Shown one piece after another: positions 35,177-48,200 of a stretch of DNA of 64,000 bases. The notes under the pieces are model-generated. The model saw only the letters and a program-made list of their open reading frames with translations. It was not told the DNA's origin and did no database searches. Source of the DNA: Magnaporthiopsis rhizophila (lineage: Eukaryota > Ascomycota > Sordariomycetes > Magnaporthales > Magnaporthaceae); the NCBI GenBank assembly GCA_003049465.1, contig PYSS01000081.1:1-64000 (forward strand), read 5' to 3'. Position numbers and translations under genes: made by a program. Positions within the stretch are counted from its first letter, which is position 1, and the number at the start of each line of letters is the position of its first letter.

Positions 35177-36414
35177 TTACATGGAGTAAAGGAGCATGCG
35201 GTCCTCAAAGTCCTCCTCGGGCTCCGAGGCTTTCCGATGCTTCCGGCGGTACTCGTAGATGTACTGCTCGCCAATGCGATGGCGAGGACAAGCCCATGGG
35301 CCAAGATCGACTGGAATTGTTCTGGGTTAGCGGACGACGAAGAATGGCTTCCGAATCGCAACTTGGGCGGACCGGGAGAACTTGCACTCATGGTGAGCCC
35401 ACAGACTGCAAGGGTCAAATATGATGGGGCTTCCTGTCCTGACGTCTATGGCGATGTTGCCATGCCACAGGTCTCCGTGGACCAGAGTCGGCTGGATGGA
35501 CCGACCTTCGGACTGCAGCGGGCGTAGAAGACACGGGATCAGCTTGTCGAACAAGACGGCTCTCAACCCACTGAGCTCCTCATCTGGCCCTTGGACCTGC
35601 TCTTCGATGTCAAAGGTTGCGCGCAGTCCAGCGGAGAACGTCTCCTCCCAGGAGTCGCTCAGCGGATATGTTCGGGGCTTGGAGCCGGCGTAAACGGGCC
35701 ACGGCCAGCCGAACTTGCCCTCGGGGTTCACGGCCTGCTTGTGTAAAAGGGCGATCTGCTCGCAGAACTCCTCCACATCGGGCATCTCCTCCCTCATGTC
35801 GCGGAATTCTGCCAGGAAAAAGTAGGCGTTGGGGTTGGAGACGTAGCCACCGTATGCAAGGGGCCTGATGGCGAGATCCGGCATGGTTTCGTGGATGATA
35901 GCCATGGCGTGGTATTCGGATGCCATCAATCCATGACTGTGTGCTCCGATGTGGACCTGGTCCGGAGAGAAAGGGTCAGCTGGGCTGGAACTATTCTAGC
36001 AGGATATCAGAGGGAGGCTGACCTTGAGAAAATATGACAACTTTCTTCCATCGGCACGCCGCGCTTCTACTTTTGCTGTGCGTCCCCACAACGACTCTCC
36101 GTGGGGAATAATTCTCTCGACCTCTGCGCCTTCAGGGAGATCTGTCGCGTCGAGTCGCGGGGTCAGCATTGCGGATTACAGGCTGGTGTGATTGGCTTAT
36201 TCCAACTGAGATCGAGGCTGGAAGGCAAGGCAAGAATGGGGCGGCGGATGCCACCATTGGACGCCCCGTTTCCAAAGAATACAAACTGGCGCGGGACTCT
36301 GGTCTGGGGCGACATACTTGCCTGGACCGCGTCGTCCACGAATTTGATGATGTCTGCCTTGGCCTCGGGGACAGGCAACTCGTGGGTCTGGTCCAATTCA
36401 CAAAGGTCGTCCAT
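35177..36414 (-). CDS. Fructosamine-3-kinase / ketosamine-kinase family protein, 309 aa
   Basis: Four exons on the minus strand: 36414-36318, 36141-36023, 35956-35388 and 35321-35177 (introns 176, 66 and 66 bp). They total exactly 310 codons with stop. The family phosphorylates sugar-derived ketosamines on glycated proteins or small amines in the cytosol; some members act on aminoglycoside-like substrates. The kinase-like fold is supported by HGDLWHGN at 232-239 (catalytic Asp234, Asn239) and the metal-binding FDP at 252-254. The N-terminal half has the family pattern SLWGRTAKVE...SYFLK, and YFFLAEFRDM in the middle. The C-terminus (SEPEEDFEDRMLLYSM) also matches the family ending. The splice choice for the last intron (35387-35322) restores this C-terminus. 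It lies between the HET gene and the NLR; no functional link to them is evident. Confidence 0.85.
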
Positions 36415-37420
36415 GGTGCCGGGGCGTTGCGCCCGGGTCTGGGGGATGCGGCCGTTGAGCCAAGAACTTGGGAAGAGGGGCGCCCAGACGAGAAAGCCCT
36501 CGATCGGGAGCAGCTGCGTCAAATACCCCAAAATTCCATCGCCCCCTGCTTCACGATGGTTGCGGTCTAGGGCGGTCTAGGCCTCGCTTGCAGAGAGAGC
36601 AACGCTGGGCGGGCCTCTCGAAAGCTCCGAGGGCCCATTTCAACTCGGCGTGCGTGGCAGACCGTGCGAGGCCGCGGCGAATCGCTTCGCGAGGGAGGCA
36701 CAGGAATGCCAGACGACACCACTGAGCTTCCGCGCCTGAGGGTGTTGCTGACAGTGTCACCCAACTTGCGGCGCCCAATCAAGGCCTGGCTGGAGCCGCC
36801 ACTCATGCAGGCTGGGCGTTGGGGTAGCACAAAGCATGCACTCCGCCCTCTCTACCAGACATTTCTTCCGTCTTTGCGTGAGAAGGAAGGGAAGCCTCAT
36901 CTCGCGCTGTGCCGTCTGCTCTTCTCGCACCGTGGCTCACGTGTGTTGCCAATAATCCGGGCGTCGATCAGTCAGAGGTACCTCACGATCTGACCTCCAA
37001 GGGGGAAGAGCGAGTGGTACGTCTTCGTTATTGATCCTTTGCATCGTGAAAAATGCGCGGCCTTCCTCCCCCAAGACCTCCGCCCAGAGGCGACCGACTT
37101 CAGAAAAAAAAAAACCGATACAAGCCTTGGAATGTTTTCCCCGTCAGGACGAGTCCAAGGCGCCGCACCAGAGCATAAGCCATTCGACTTGAGGGGCTGT
37201 GGAAACACGAGTCCGCCAACGCGTCGAGCACCATAAGAATCAAAGGCAGTCGGAGGCAAGACAGGCAGCAGCCGCCTCCGCCAGCCCTTCCTCGGGCGCC
37301 AAGCTCCCCGAACTCAGCACGCCCATTTTTTGCTCCGGTGAGCATCTGCACCCGCGGCCGAACGCAGAGGACGGACAGCGCAAGCAGCATCCAGAACAGC
37401 AAGCTTGAAAGCATGCAACG
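36415..37420. other. Divergent intergenic region between kinase and NLR genes
   Basis: About 1 kb that should contain both promoters, as the genes are divergently transcribed. Short open frames on both strands overlap and show no motif. An out-of-frame ATG at about 37412 lies 9 bp before the NLR start and opens an overlapping short frame. Confidence 0.5.
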
Positions 37421-40400
37421 ATGCCTCAGCGGCAGGATAGCAACCGCTCGCTGTTAGCTCGATCGTTTTCCAGGCCCTCCTCAATTCTTCGTCGCGATGG
37501 AAGAGACGAGGCGCCCAGAGAGCCAGCCAAGGGACCACTACGCCTGACCAGTCTGCACCTACCGGAAATTGACCATCCCATCGCAGACATCGTCTTCGTC
37601 CACGGACTGAATGGCGGGTCGTACAGCACTTGGACCTTCGACGGCGACCCGGCCAGGTTCTGGCCCAAGGAGTGGCTCGCCGTTGACGATGTTTTCCGAG
37701 ACGCCCGAATTCACACGTTCGGCTATGAATCTAGCATAAGCAAGCAGTCGATCCTGAACATTGACGACTTTGCTCGTGCCCTCGCCTACTCGCTCTGCCA
37801 CTGCCCCAAGATACCCTTGGGTGAAAAGGTTTGTCCAACCCGTTCCCCGCCTCCAGTGGCACCTTTACCATCAAGCTAACCGTCGGGCCCCGTCAGGCAC
37901 CTGTCATCCTGATCGGACACAGCATGGGCGGACTGGTCATCAAGAGAGCGTACATCCTCTCCTGTGCCTTGCCTGAACTTCGGTCCCTGTCCGAGAGAGT
38001 CCTGGCTCTCTTCTTCCTCGGAACCCCCCATCAAGGCGCGGACATTGCCAAGACCCTCGAGCGCCTCCTCTCTCTGGCTGGGCACCGCCCTTTCGTCGCC
38101 GATTTGATCCCAAAGTCTCCCATGATCCAAACCATCAACCAAGAGTTTCTCCGGGTGTGTGGCCCACTGAAACTGTACTCCTTTTTCGAGAGCAAGCCAA
38201 TGAACTACGGTCTAGGCCGAAGCCTCATAGTGGACAAGGAGGCGGCGGTGCTCGGTTATCCCAACGAGCGAAACGAGAATCTTGATGCGAACCACAAGGA
38301 CATTGCTCGATTCCCATCATCCAACGACCCATCCTACATCACGATCCGCAACGCCCTCGCATCTTGCATCCGCGAAGAGGCCCAGTCCGCCACAGAGGCA
38401 CATGGGGGCCCCGAAGGGCGCCAGTCGAAGTTTGGCCAGTCGCGAGCTGACCTCTTGCAAAATGTTGCCCACTTCCCGACGAGCCCGCGCCCCAATGTCA
38501 GCGCCAACGGCTTGACCACGCACGTTGAGGAAGATGCCCATACGGAGATCGAGGAGCATGGGATCGCCGCCGGGCACCAGAGGAAGATAAGCCGGTTTCT
38601 CGGTGTCCAGGACGTCCCAGGTGAAGAGCTGATAAACGATTTGCGTCAAGTGCCCGGAACTTGCCAGTGGCTTCTCCAGAAGGAGACGTTCTGCGAGTGG
38701 CGTGACGGCGACGACGCCCCAAAGATCTACTGGCTCACCGGCTCTCCTGGCGCAGGTAAAAGCACCATCTCGAGCTTCGTCGTCCAGCATCTCAACAATA
38801 TCGGTCGGGATTGCTGCTACTTCTTTTTTAGCAATGGGGATAAGACCAGAGACAACATCAACTGGCTCCTTCGGTCAATGGCCTTCCAGATGGCCATGAT
38901 CCACCCAGAAATCGCCGGAGTCATTCTCCACATCGCCTCGGAGTCCCCAGTTGATCGCGTGGACTATCGCCCAGTATGGCGGAAGATCTTTGCGGGCGGC
39001 ATCCTCAAATTCCTTCCAACCAGACAGCAGTATTGGGTGATTGATGCCGTCGGCGAGTGCAAGCTTGCCGAGGAGCTCATCGGTCTTCTCTTCCACGCCA
39101 CGCGGGACTGGCCGCTTCGCATCTTCGTCACATCAAGGCCCCCCGAGGTGTCATTTCAGAGAGCCTACAACACGAAGATCATCTCAGAGAAAATCTCCGA
39201 GGAGGACACAAATAGCGACATTGCACTCTTCCTCCAGGCGCAGCTTGGCGGCTGCCAGCGCACACCGGAAGCGATGGCTGCACTTGTGGGCCAGGTCATC
39301 AAGAAGTCTAACGGCTGCTTTCTTTGGGCGTACCTCGTGCAGCAGGATCTCCGATCCGCCCACACCAGGACGAGCGTCGACAAGGTGCTGCAGTCGACCC
39401 CGTCAGATATGACGCAGCTGTACGAGAGCATTCTCAAGAAAATGGAAGACAGTCCAGACCAGAACAGGAAAGAGACGGAAGCACTGCTCCACTGGGTAGT
39501 CTGTGCCTGCAGGCCTCTGGCTACCGATGAGCTCAAAAGCGCCACTGAGGCCGACCTCAAAGATGAGATCAACGACATGGAGACGCTAGTTGCCGATAGA
39601 TGTGGCAATCTGGTCGTGGTTGACAGCACCAAGCGAGTTAAGCTGGTCCATCAAACCATTCGTGAGGTGCTCACCAGCAAGACGCTGGATTCACCCTTCC
39701 GAGTTGATCTCGGCGTCGGGCATCGGAGGCTGGCCATACTTCAACTGCAACATCTGTGTGGAGATAAACACGCCCAAAACAGCAACAGAGGCCCTGGCGG
39801 CAGCGGCACAAGATCGGCGCACAAACGGCGGCTGACTGCAAGGGCTGCCCAAGCTTGCGCACATCTAGAGCAGTCCCAACTGGCGCGGTACGCCGCCGGG
39901 CACGTTTTTCAGCACATTGCCAAGATCCCCTCTAGTCTCTGTGACGATGACGTCTTCAAGTCTCTGGCCAATTTCTTTTCCTCCTCAGGCGTCCTTTGGT
40001 GGATCGAACACATCGCCAGGCACGACAGTCTGCAGAACATCTTCAGCGCAGGCAAGACGGTAGCCAGCGTCGTGAACAGACGGAAGCAGCGCAGCCCGCC
40101 GCCGCTCCACATCCACAAGGAGATCGCTCTGCTCGAGAGATGGTCCAACGACCTCCTCCGTCTGGTGCCCAAGTTTGGTCGACGGCTGCGCGCCTCGCCC
40201 TCGTCAATCGACATGATACCTCCGTTCTGCCCGCCGGCCTCTGCGATTCGAGAACAGTTCTGTTTGCCGCGGAAGGGTCTGTCTGTCCAGGGGCTATCGT
40301 CGCGCGACTGGGATGACTGCATCGCAACCATCACATTCGAAAGACAGACGCGTCCCTCATGCGTAGCGGTGTCTGACAATTATATCGCTTACGGCGCACC

Positions 40401-42855
40401 GAATGGGAAGATATACGTCTACGAGGATGGTACTTTCCAGGAACGGCGCGTGCTTGCCCACGGCGAGCAATACGTATGGTGTCTTGCCTTTGGCGCCGGG
40501 GGTGCTTACCTGGCGTCGGCGACAGCCGACGATCTTGTGTTGTGGAGAACAGACACTTGGGTCCAGATCCAGAAGATACCCCTGCCTTCGGAATGTATGG
40601 GGATCACTTTCACAGAAGATGGCGACGTCGTCCGAGCTGGTCTACGCACCAACGAAGTGCTTTCCTGGGACGTGAACGACGGCATGCCCAACGATGAGGA
40701 AGACGAACTGGTCAACTGGACCGTGGGCTTGGAAGAGGAGATGGGCGACATATCGCAGCGACAGCCGTCACTGGTTGCCTTCTGTCCACATCGCCCCCTG
40801 ATGGCCGCTGTGTACAGACGAACACACATCCTGCTGTGGGACCTCGAATATTCTCAACTCGAGGACCTTTACGTCAAGGGCCTGGGTTCTACGTCAAAAC
40901 TTGGCCAAAGCCAAGCCTGGGGATACGGCGAGGACGGGTACGAGTCGCCCGGAGCCGCTGACAGCGCCAAGCCGAGCCTGATCACACATGGGGCCACCGG
41001 CACCGAGACTGCTTTTGACATCGCCTTCAGCTCCGCGCCCGACTCGGCTTTGATGGTAGTGACATATGGTGGCGGCGACCTGTGCATCTACGACATTGAG
41101 AAAGGAGTGGTTCTGGCAACGCATCCCGGGGTTCATGCGCACCGCGTTGCTATAACTCCAGACGGCCGGACCGTGGCAACGGCGGGCCCGCAAGGTAGCA
41201 TGCGCTTGTTCGATTCCGGGTCGCTCAAGTGCCTCTACCACGTGCAGCTCGACGGACACGCCGTCAATGCCAACTCTCTCACCTTCACGGCTGATGGCCT
41301 CAAGTTGATCGAGGTGCGTGGCCGACAATCCCGCGTCTGGAGCCCATCGGTCCTGCTACGTCAAGATGCCGAGGAGGACGTCAGCGACACCGTTTCGCTG
41401 TCTACCCCAATGCAGGAGGTCGATTATAACGTGGCCGAGCCGGCAGTCACGGCTCTTCATTGCGCTTTTTCCTCCGCATCGACGTTTGTTTTCCTTGGGC
41501 GGGATGACGGCACCGTCCTAGTACAGGATATGGCTGGCGACGAGCCGCTGCAGCATCCACTCTTTACAATGCCTCGAGAGGCGCCGGTGCTGTCGATGCA
41601 CTATGACGATGAAACAGGGCTGCTCTCTACCGGCAGCACTACCTGTGTAGTCTGTTATAAGATCACGAAACCGGCTCGGTTCAAACACGGAAAGTGGGGA
41701 GCACATCATACTCTGACCCAGGCCGAATCCTCTTCAGTCATTCACCAGGTACTGGGATCTGGGATTCACTCACGCCTGCTGGTGTCGGGCGAGGAAGGTG
41801 ACGTGCTTTGGTCCTTCAACAACGGAAGCCCAAGCCAGAAGTCCACGATCGGTGACGACTCCATGATAGGCAAGAGGGCCATCGAGACAGAGCAGCGGAA
41901 CTACCGTGCAAAGAGGTGGGCCAGCCACCCGACGCAGCGGTCACTGCTTATCCTGGCAGAGGGCGCTACCATTGAGATCCGTTACTGGGCGACGTTTGCG
42001 ACGGTGGTCTCCTGGAAGGTCGATGTTGGCACGGCACACATGACCCGGCTTCTTTGCCACGACGACCCGACCATGCCCTTCTTTCTTACAGTCGGGGAGG
42101 AGGGTGAGGGGGGCGGAAGCCGCAGGCGCAGCGTAGGCGCCGCTGACGTGAACCGGCGGACGATCCAGGTTTGGAGCCTCCAGGATCTCGTCGAACCCAG
42201 TCCACGTGTTTCGTCATCGCCGCCTTCCCCATTAACTGACTACCGCCCCCGCCCTATTTTCGCGATCGACGCGCGAGAAATCGACCTCGGTGAGGTCATC
42301 GGATTTCCCCTCGGCTACCTAGTATATTTGAATACCGACTACTACGTGTGCAGCCTCCCGATTCATCCCCTGGGTAGCTCGACAAACGACGGGCAAGCCG
42401 CCCGCAGGAGGAGCTCGTCGAGCCTGTTGCCTCCGGACTCGCCGCTACCGGGCGGCTTGCGGGGTGGTTCCCATGCTGGAAGTACTGCCAACACCGGTAG
42501 GACCAGCAATAGCACACTCAGCGACACGATCACCGTCGGAGACGCTAGCCTCGCCGCCGCGGAAGGTGCCCCCAGCGAGGGCGGGGCTAGCGCGGATGAT
42601 CGCAGCCGAACCACTGCTCACTTCTTCCTCCCGCATGACTGGGTCGGCTTGGCGACACGGATCGACGTCGACATCAACCGACACGGTGAGGTATTCTTCG
42701 CAAAGCGTGGCGACGTGGCCGTCGTGAAGAGAGGCCTTCCTTCGTTGAAGGAGGGCGCAAGGCTAGATTACAGGCGATCGTCGAGCCCTGGCAGCACCAG
42801 GTTTTCGCCGCGGCCGTCGCCCTGGCCCCCCGGACGGGGACTCCAGCCTCACTAA
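37421..42855 (+). CDS. NLR-type STAND protein: SesB-like hydrolase - NACHT - WD40, 1788 aa
   Basis: Exons 37421-37828 and 37897-42855 (68-bp intron, phase 0, CTAAC branch site). The N-terminal alpha/beta-hydrolase domain (about 50-330) has FVHGLNGG and the nucleophile elbow GHSMGG with Ser145; this SesB/lipase-like type is a known effector domain of fungal NLRs. The NACHT NTPase has Walker A GSPGAGKST at 418-426 (Lys424). The Walker B region reads VIDAVGE at 517-523, where most relatives have DALDE, so the second acidic residue is Gly522. A winged-helix/HETHS-like part follows (VVVDSTKRVKLVHQTIREVL at about 700). WD40 repeats run from about 960 to 1400 and probably sense the ligand. The C-terminal tail (HDWVGLA ... 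AKRGDVAVVKRG) matches other fungal NACHT-WD proteins. The role is inferred as non-self recognition or regulated cell death. The repeats look divergent rather than near-identical. Confidence 0.9.
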
Positions 42856-44654
42856 TGGATAGAACTTTGTGCTTGGAAAGGCGGGTTTTTTCTTCCTCTA
42901 TTTTCTTCTATTTTCTTCTATTTTCTTCTTGTTTATCAATTACCGCAAAGAATCCCATCAATGCGTCGGCGCTGCAGAGGGGCCGATTGAGCAACAGGAC
43001 GGCCGGGTTTCGGATACACAGCTAATGATGTATATGACTGACGATTTTGGGCGGGCAAATTCTGGGTGCACTTGGCTTTTAGGATTTCGAAGCTGCCTCT
43101 TTATAGACAATCGACAGGTACAGATTCACTGCTGCAAGGGGTTGCACCCTGCCTAAACACTGCGGGACACGCCAATGCACATAGGCCGTTTCCATGCCTT
43201 GATCTTGCAAGCCCTGTGTTGCCCGTGCTGTTACGGCTCGACACCGTCAGCCACACACCCGACACCATACGCCGTACGGCAAGCCGGATCACTGCTTCCT
43301 GGCTGCAGCCGAGATGAAATACCCGCCTCGGTGTCCATAGGCATCAAGGTAATGGAAAGAAAAAATCAACCTCACTGCGTGGTATCGGCCTTGATGGAGC
43401 CAGACCTCGGCGTCAGGGCGCACCTGGGCCTGCCCAGGGTCTTGTGCACGCGCCGTCCCACATAAATCACATCCTGGCTCAGCTGGCGGCGGCCGCGAGG
43501 TCCTGCAATGGCGCCTCCGTGGCGAGCGTGACGAGGGCGTCCGGGACGGCGGCTGTTGTTGTTGTGGGCTGCACGGTGGCGCGTCGTGTCCGGCGTGCGT
43601 GGTTCGGAAAGTGAATGGCAGGGTGGGTGTGCGTGACGCGGAAAGGGGAAGCGGGAAGGATAGGGCGGTCGCTGGGAAGGGCGGGTTGGCCTGGTGTGGG
43701 TTTACACGCTTGGGCCGCGCGGCGCCGAGATGCGCCATTGTTCAAGATAGGCATGCTTGTTTGACATCCTTTGTTGGGTCGCTTGGCTGGACTGGGCAAT
43801 GAATATAAAAAAATAAAAATAAAAAATAAAATAAAGGAAGAAAACACCAAGGTCGCAGCCACGCGGCGTTGTCCTTGTCCCGCCCACACGCAGATTTCGA
43901 TCACATCCCAGTCCCTTGCGGCGGTAGGATTCCGAAAGGGGTTTTTAAGTGACGGCGAAGCGCATCGTGCAGGCGCCCACTAGCGATCCACAAGCCGTTA
44001 ACCGAGTCGGTTCAGCTACCATATCCGGAAGAAGCTCGGTGGCCGACTGCGGAACACGCCGAGTTGCGGGCAGCATGCGAGGTCGGGAGGCCACACGACG
44101 GAAATTCTCAATGTTGCCTGGGCCGTCGTCAGAGAATCGGCGCGCTTTGCTTGCTTGTTTGGTCGGGTCAGCGCCGAAAGAGCCGCGTGCGAGGACCTTC
44201 CCGTCGTACCAAGCCGAGCCGGACAGCCAGTCTACGGCTAAACTGTTCTGCCCACCCGATGATTGCGCGCTGGTGGCTCGATAATCCCTGTTTGTGCGGC
44301 TGCGGATCAAATTTTATTCCAGTGACGGTAAAAACCACCATCAAGCGAACCGGGCGGGCAGGCACCAGCGGCCCGGTTAGGCGCAATTAGACGCTGCAAC
44401 AAGGCGATGCATAGCTCACCCGACGCCATTGCAGCCTCTAACGCCCCCACATGATTCGGGCAACATCCCAGGCCGACTCCACGAGCACTGCTGGATCAAA
44501 AGTACAAGACCGCGCGCCGAATGCGGAAAGCAGCAAAACGTACCGCAGACTACAAAGAATCCGGACTCGTATCCCTCGACAAGGGCATAAAGTTGAATCC
44601 AACAATCCCTTCCGCCATTGACGGGCCCAGCCCCTCAAAAACCCCGTCTGCCGC
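42856..44654. other. Intergenic region downstream of the NLR
   Basis: No supported gene. A short direct repeat of TTTTCTTCTA occurs at about 42900-42930 in the NLR 3' flank. Open frames at 43.3-44.4 kb overlap on both strands without motifs. Confidence 0.45.
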
Positions 44655-45267
44655 CTACCTGAATATGCTGACCCTTCTTCCCATGATGCCGTCTTCGCCG
44701 ACCCGGATGGACATTGGCGTCGGGAGCTCGAGCTCCGGCGCGGCGCCGTCCTCGAGCTGCGCCGCATGCGTCAAGACAAACGCCCGGAGCAAGCCGCACT
44801 CCCGGGTCGGTTTCGACAGATCTCCGTATTTGCTGGAGCCGCCATTGCGTTAATTACCCAGTTCTATGCTTTATCAGACGCACCACATAGGGAAGACGGG
44901 AGCGGCCTGAGCTTACTGAATAAGCACAACGGCCTCTGAGAGTGTGCCGAGGCTGCTGCCGTGCCCCGCCGTGACCCTCAAGTGCGTCGCAAGGCCACTT
45001 TCCGGCTTTCCCGGCGTGTGGAAGTTGAGCTCCCCAGACCATGCGCAACCGTCCGTTTGCTCCTGGGCCATGGCGCTCATGAGCACAACCAGCGCGCCAC
45101 CCCGCGGCTTGTTCGACTGGTCGGGGCCGCACATGTTGATCGATGCTGCCGTAAATCTGAAATCTGCAAAGTAGGAGGAACGAAACAGTAGGGGGACGCA
45201 TGTGACCGTTGGCAAATGTAATTATCTCCCAACCAATGGTGTTGAATCCTGTGTGATCAGAATTCAT
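44655..45267 (-). CDS. Unrecognised small spliced gene, about 161 aa
   Basis: I do not recognise the protein. A three-exon minus-strand model (45267-45207, 45163-44917, 44832-44655; introns 43 and 84 bp) is in frame throughout and gives 162 codons with stop. The start reads MNSDHTGFNTIGWEIITFAN. The middle contains NMCGPDQSNKPRGGALVVLMSAMAQ and GELNFHTPGKPE, and the end reads PMSIRVGEDGIMGRRVSIFR. Composition and third-position GC look coding. No signal peptide or membrane segment is seen. The 43-bp first intron is very short, so the start may instead be the internal ATG at 45136. The 3' end may also extend through a further intron, because the stop overlaps a possible donor (GTAGGC at 44658). 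It stands alone in a gene-poor stretch. Confidence 0.4.
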
Positions 45268-48200
45268 CTATTTTGTAGGCCTGCGTCGTTTTATACTGAG
45301 TTTGGCGCACGACAAGACATTGTGAAACAAGCGCAGCGGGCCTTTTTATTCATGGGATGAGCAGGTTCAAGCAACATTGAGCTAATTGGCCACCATTGTC
45401 AAGCCGACCTACTTGGGCAAGTTTCGACTGATGTGGTAAAGCTACTTTTTGACAAGTAAAAATAAGGGCGAGGTGAAGAGCTGGATCCATCAACTCCGAA
45501 TGCATTAAAGCGAATAGGTCAACTCCGGGACGATGTGGGGTCCCATGCAAGAAGGTTTTTAAGTCTAACCTAACATTGTCCCTAGGTAGGTCCCGGTTAT
45601 TTTACCTGCTTTACCATTTAATAGTCTTTGTATTAAGATGCTGAGAGTCCGGCAGTGCTTGTTGCATGTATATAGGTATCATTATTCAGATCCAATAAAA
45701 ATAAGGACTTTCACACGCGTCGACCATTCCTTGCGTTGATTAGCCCCGTACTGATACCTGTTTTATAGATTTTAACAAGCTGCAATAGCTCCGTTTGAAG
45801 GAAGCGATTGGGTGGACAATGTTGTGGAGCTACAATACATGGAGGACGACATCGCCGAGCCGGGCAAATTAGCGCAATCGAATAACTAGCATAAATAGCT
45901 TTCACCGCACAAGTCGGTAAGGTGGGAGAGCATTTGTCTGGTTTAGACATAGATGCCAGGTATGATACTTTCGAGAACTAACGGTTGGCTTTACAGGCTT
46001 GTTTTTTTTTATTTTTTTTATTTCTGCAAAAAGAAAAACCAATTGCTATTTTGAAGGAGGAAGGAGGATCTTGGGCACACTGCGAGAAATTTCTTCCTCC
46101 CGACCAGTCTATCGACTAGAGGTGGTGATGGTGCTTGACTTGCAGTCTCATCCTTGCGCACTTTCATTTTTGGGTGCTGTCATCGGCAAATGCTCCCACG
46201 AGGTGACCTCGAGGCGTTCTTCAATGCCGAGGTACTTCTTATTTTTACCCCAGTTTCAGAGATGCAAATGCCGAGCCTAGTTGCAACCAGTATGAACCGG
46301 ACATGAAGGAGTCGGATGGCCAACGGCCCCTTGATGGCGCAGTAATTATTGAGCCAACGCAAGCAGCCTCGTGGGTGGGGCAATATGGCACGGCAAATGA
46401 GGCACAGGAGACCGCCTGGGTGGCTGCCGCAGTACCGCGCCATATTCTCCGGCGGGAAAACTCGTGGCCATTAGTAATCAAGTCGAGAGGGGAGCAGGAA
46501 TAAAGCGTGGTAGGCGTCGTACATCTGCATGGCAAACACAAGGTCCCTGACATGGTCTCGGCAGCTCGAGCCTGCATGGAATAGAGTGTGTGACGTTACA
46601 TATATCCGTCGGCGATACTTCACCCATCAATCATGGCCGGGCACGGGATTTCTGCCTTCCTTTTCAAGCGTGGTATTCTTCTGGAAATAAAGAACCCGAT
46701 GCGGGGCAACGGTTGACAGGACTCGAGGGGCCGGTGCAACAGTAGGCATTATTACCTCCGTCCAGTGGGACATTTCTGGTCTCCGGCGGGTGCCATCACC
46801 CATGGATGGCATGGCGGTGGCTCGCGCGTGGGGAAGCAAAGGATCAATTCCTTCCTTTTTTTCCTGGCAATGCCCACAATACTGGAGCTCCAGTAATCAG
46901 GTCTGCGGCGCCAGCGTTTAAGCGAGAACATGAAGCAGAACGGACGATTTGGCCCGAAGCTTACCGACGGTGTGACGATGGCGCTGGTCATGTGTTGCCT
47001 GGGTAGGACGCTAAAGACGACTGGAAACCGCCATCAGGCTATCCCAGCGGCTCTCTATCGGCCCCGAGCCTCTCGCGAGTAACCGGGGCCATTTTTCTGG
47101 GTGCTGGAGCGGGGATCTGTGCTCGAGGAAGCCTGGACCCACGATTGGCCAGCTGGCGTTCAATAAACACGGTGGAGGTGCAGCCACCGCCTGCGTCTCC
47201 AGCCGCACCTGCCAGCCCTGAAATGCTCTAGCTCGGGCTCCTTCCTGGCCTGTGTTATTTATAACAGCCTGCAGCTGCCAACCCCAACGTGCCTGTTTCC
47301 GTCCCCCCCATCCCGACAGACGCGATGCAACCTTTCGCCTCCACCACCCACTCGCTTAAGTTCTCACCCCCTCCATCACCACCGCCGCCGCCCGCGATGC
47401 CCAATGTGACCCTCGCAGCGAGGAGGACGACTCACCACCAGGCAATCTCGACCGCGACCTGCTTCCATGCGCCAAGGCCTTCGAGGCTTGCTGCGCTCCA
47501 TGGCTCTGGCGCCAGGGCTGGTTGGTCGAACCGAGCGCGCCCCGGGTTCCTGCCTGCCAGCCGACTCCCACCAAACGACATCCGCAGATCAGTGCATAGG
47601 CGACTTCTGCACAAGACCCAGTGGCTGAGGTCCTGGTCAGACCAAACGGCGAGCGACACGGACGGCGTCCAAAAGTCCAAGTCAAGCTGACCGAGCTCAG
47701 CTCGGTCTCCGCGCGTCCCACTCGAGGTCTCTTCCGTTGGTTGCCTGAGCTCGCGCTCTCCCGCCCGTCTGCTGCTGTTGCGGCAGACGCGGTAACCCAC
47801 CATATACGAGCCTCAACACGCTAGCCCGCTTGCTTACGTCTACAATCTCCCCGGCTGCGGCGGCTACTGGGTAGCCCTTCCCGAGGCAGCCTCACATCGA
47901 CAGCAGTCTCCTGCCAGTCGCCATGGGTGTTGACCCCGCGCCCATGATCGGGGGCATACTCATCCCCGGGGCTTCCAACCCAAACCGCCCTACGAGAACA
48001 AACATGGCCAAAGCCCCCGCCCGTCTTTGTACTTGCGTCGCCCCGTCATATCACCTTTCCACGATGCGCCCCTGCTCCCCTCGGATGCGCAGCTTCGGTG
48101 GACCATGTCGTGGGCTGGCAAGTGCAATGGCGGGAGCAGAGCCCTCATCCGTCGTCCATCCTCTAATACTCGGCTCGATAGTTCGAGTTTCCCGCGCTGA

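Noticed and set aside
46180..46992. Possible minus-strand multi-exon gene (MTSAIVTPS..., HVRDLVFAMQMYDAYHAL...)
   Set aside because: Several splice combinations are possible, none gives a recognisable or clearly coding product, and a stop closes each quickly.
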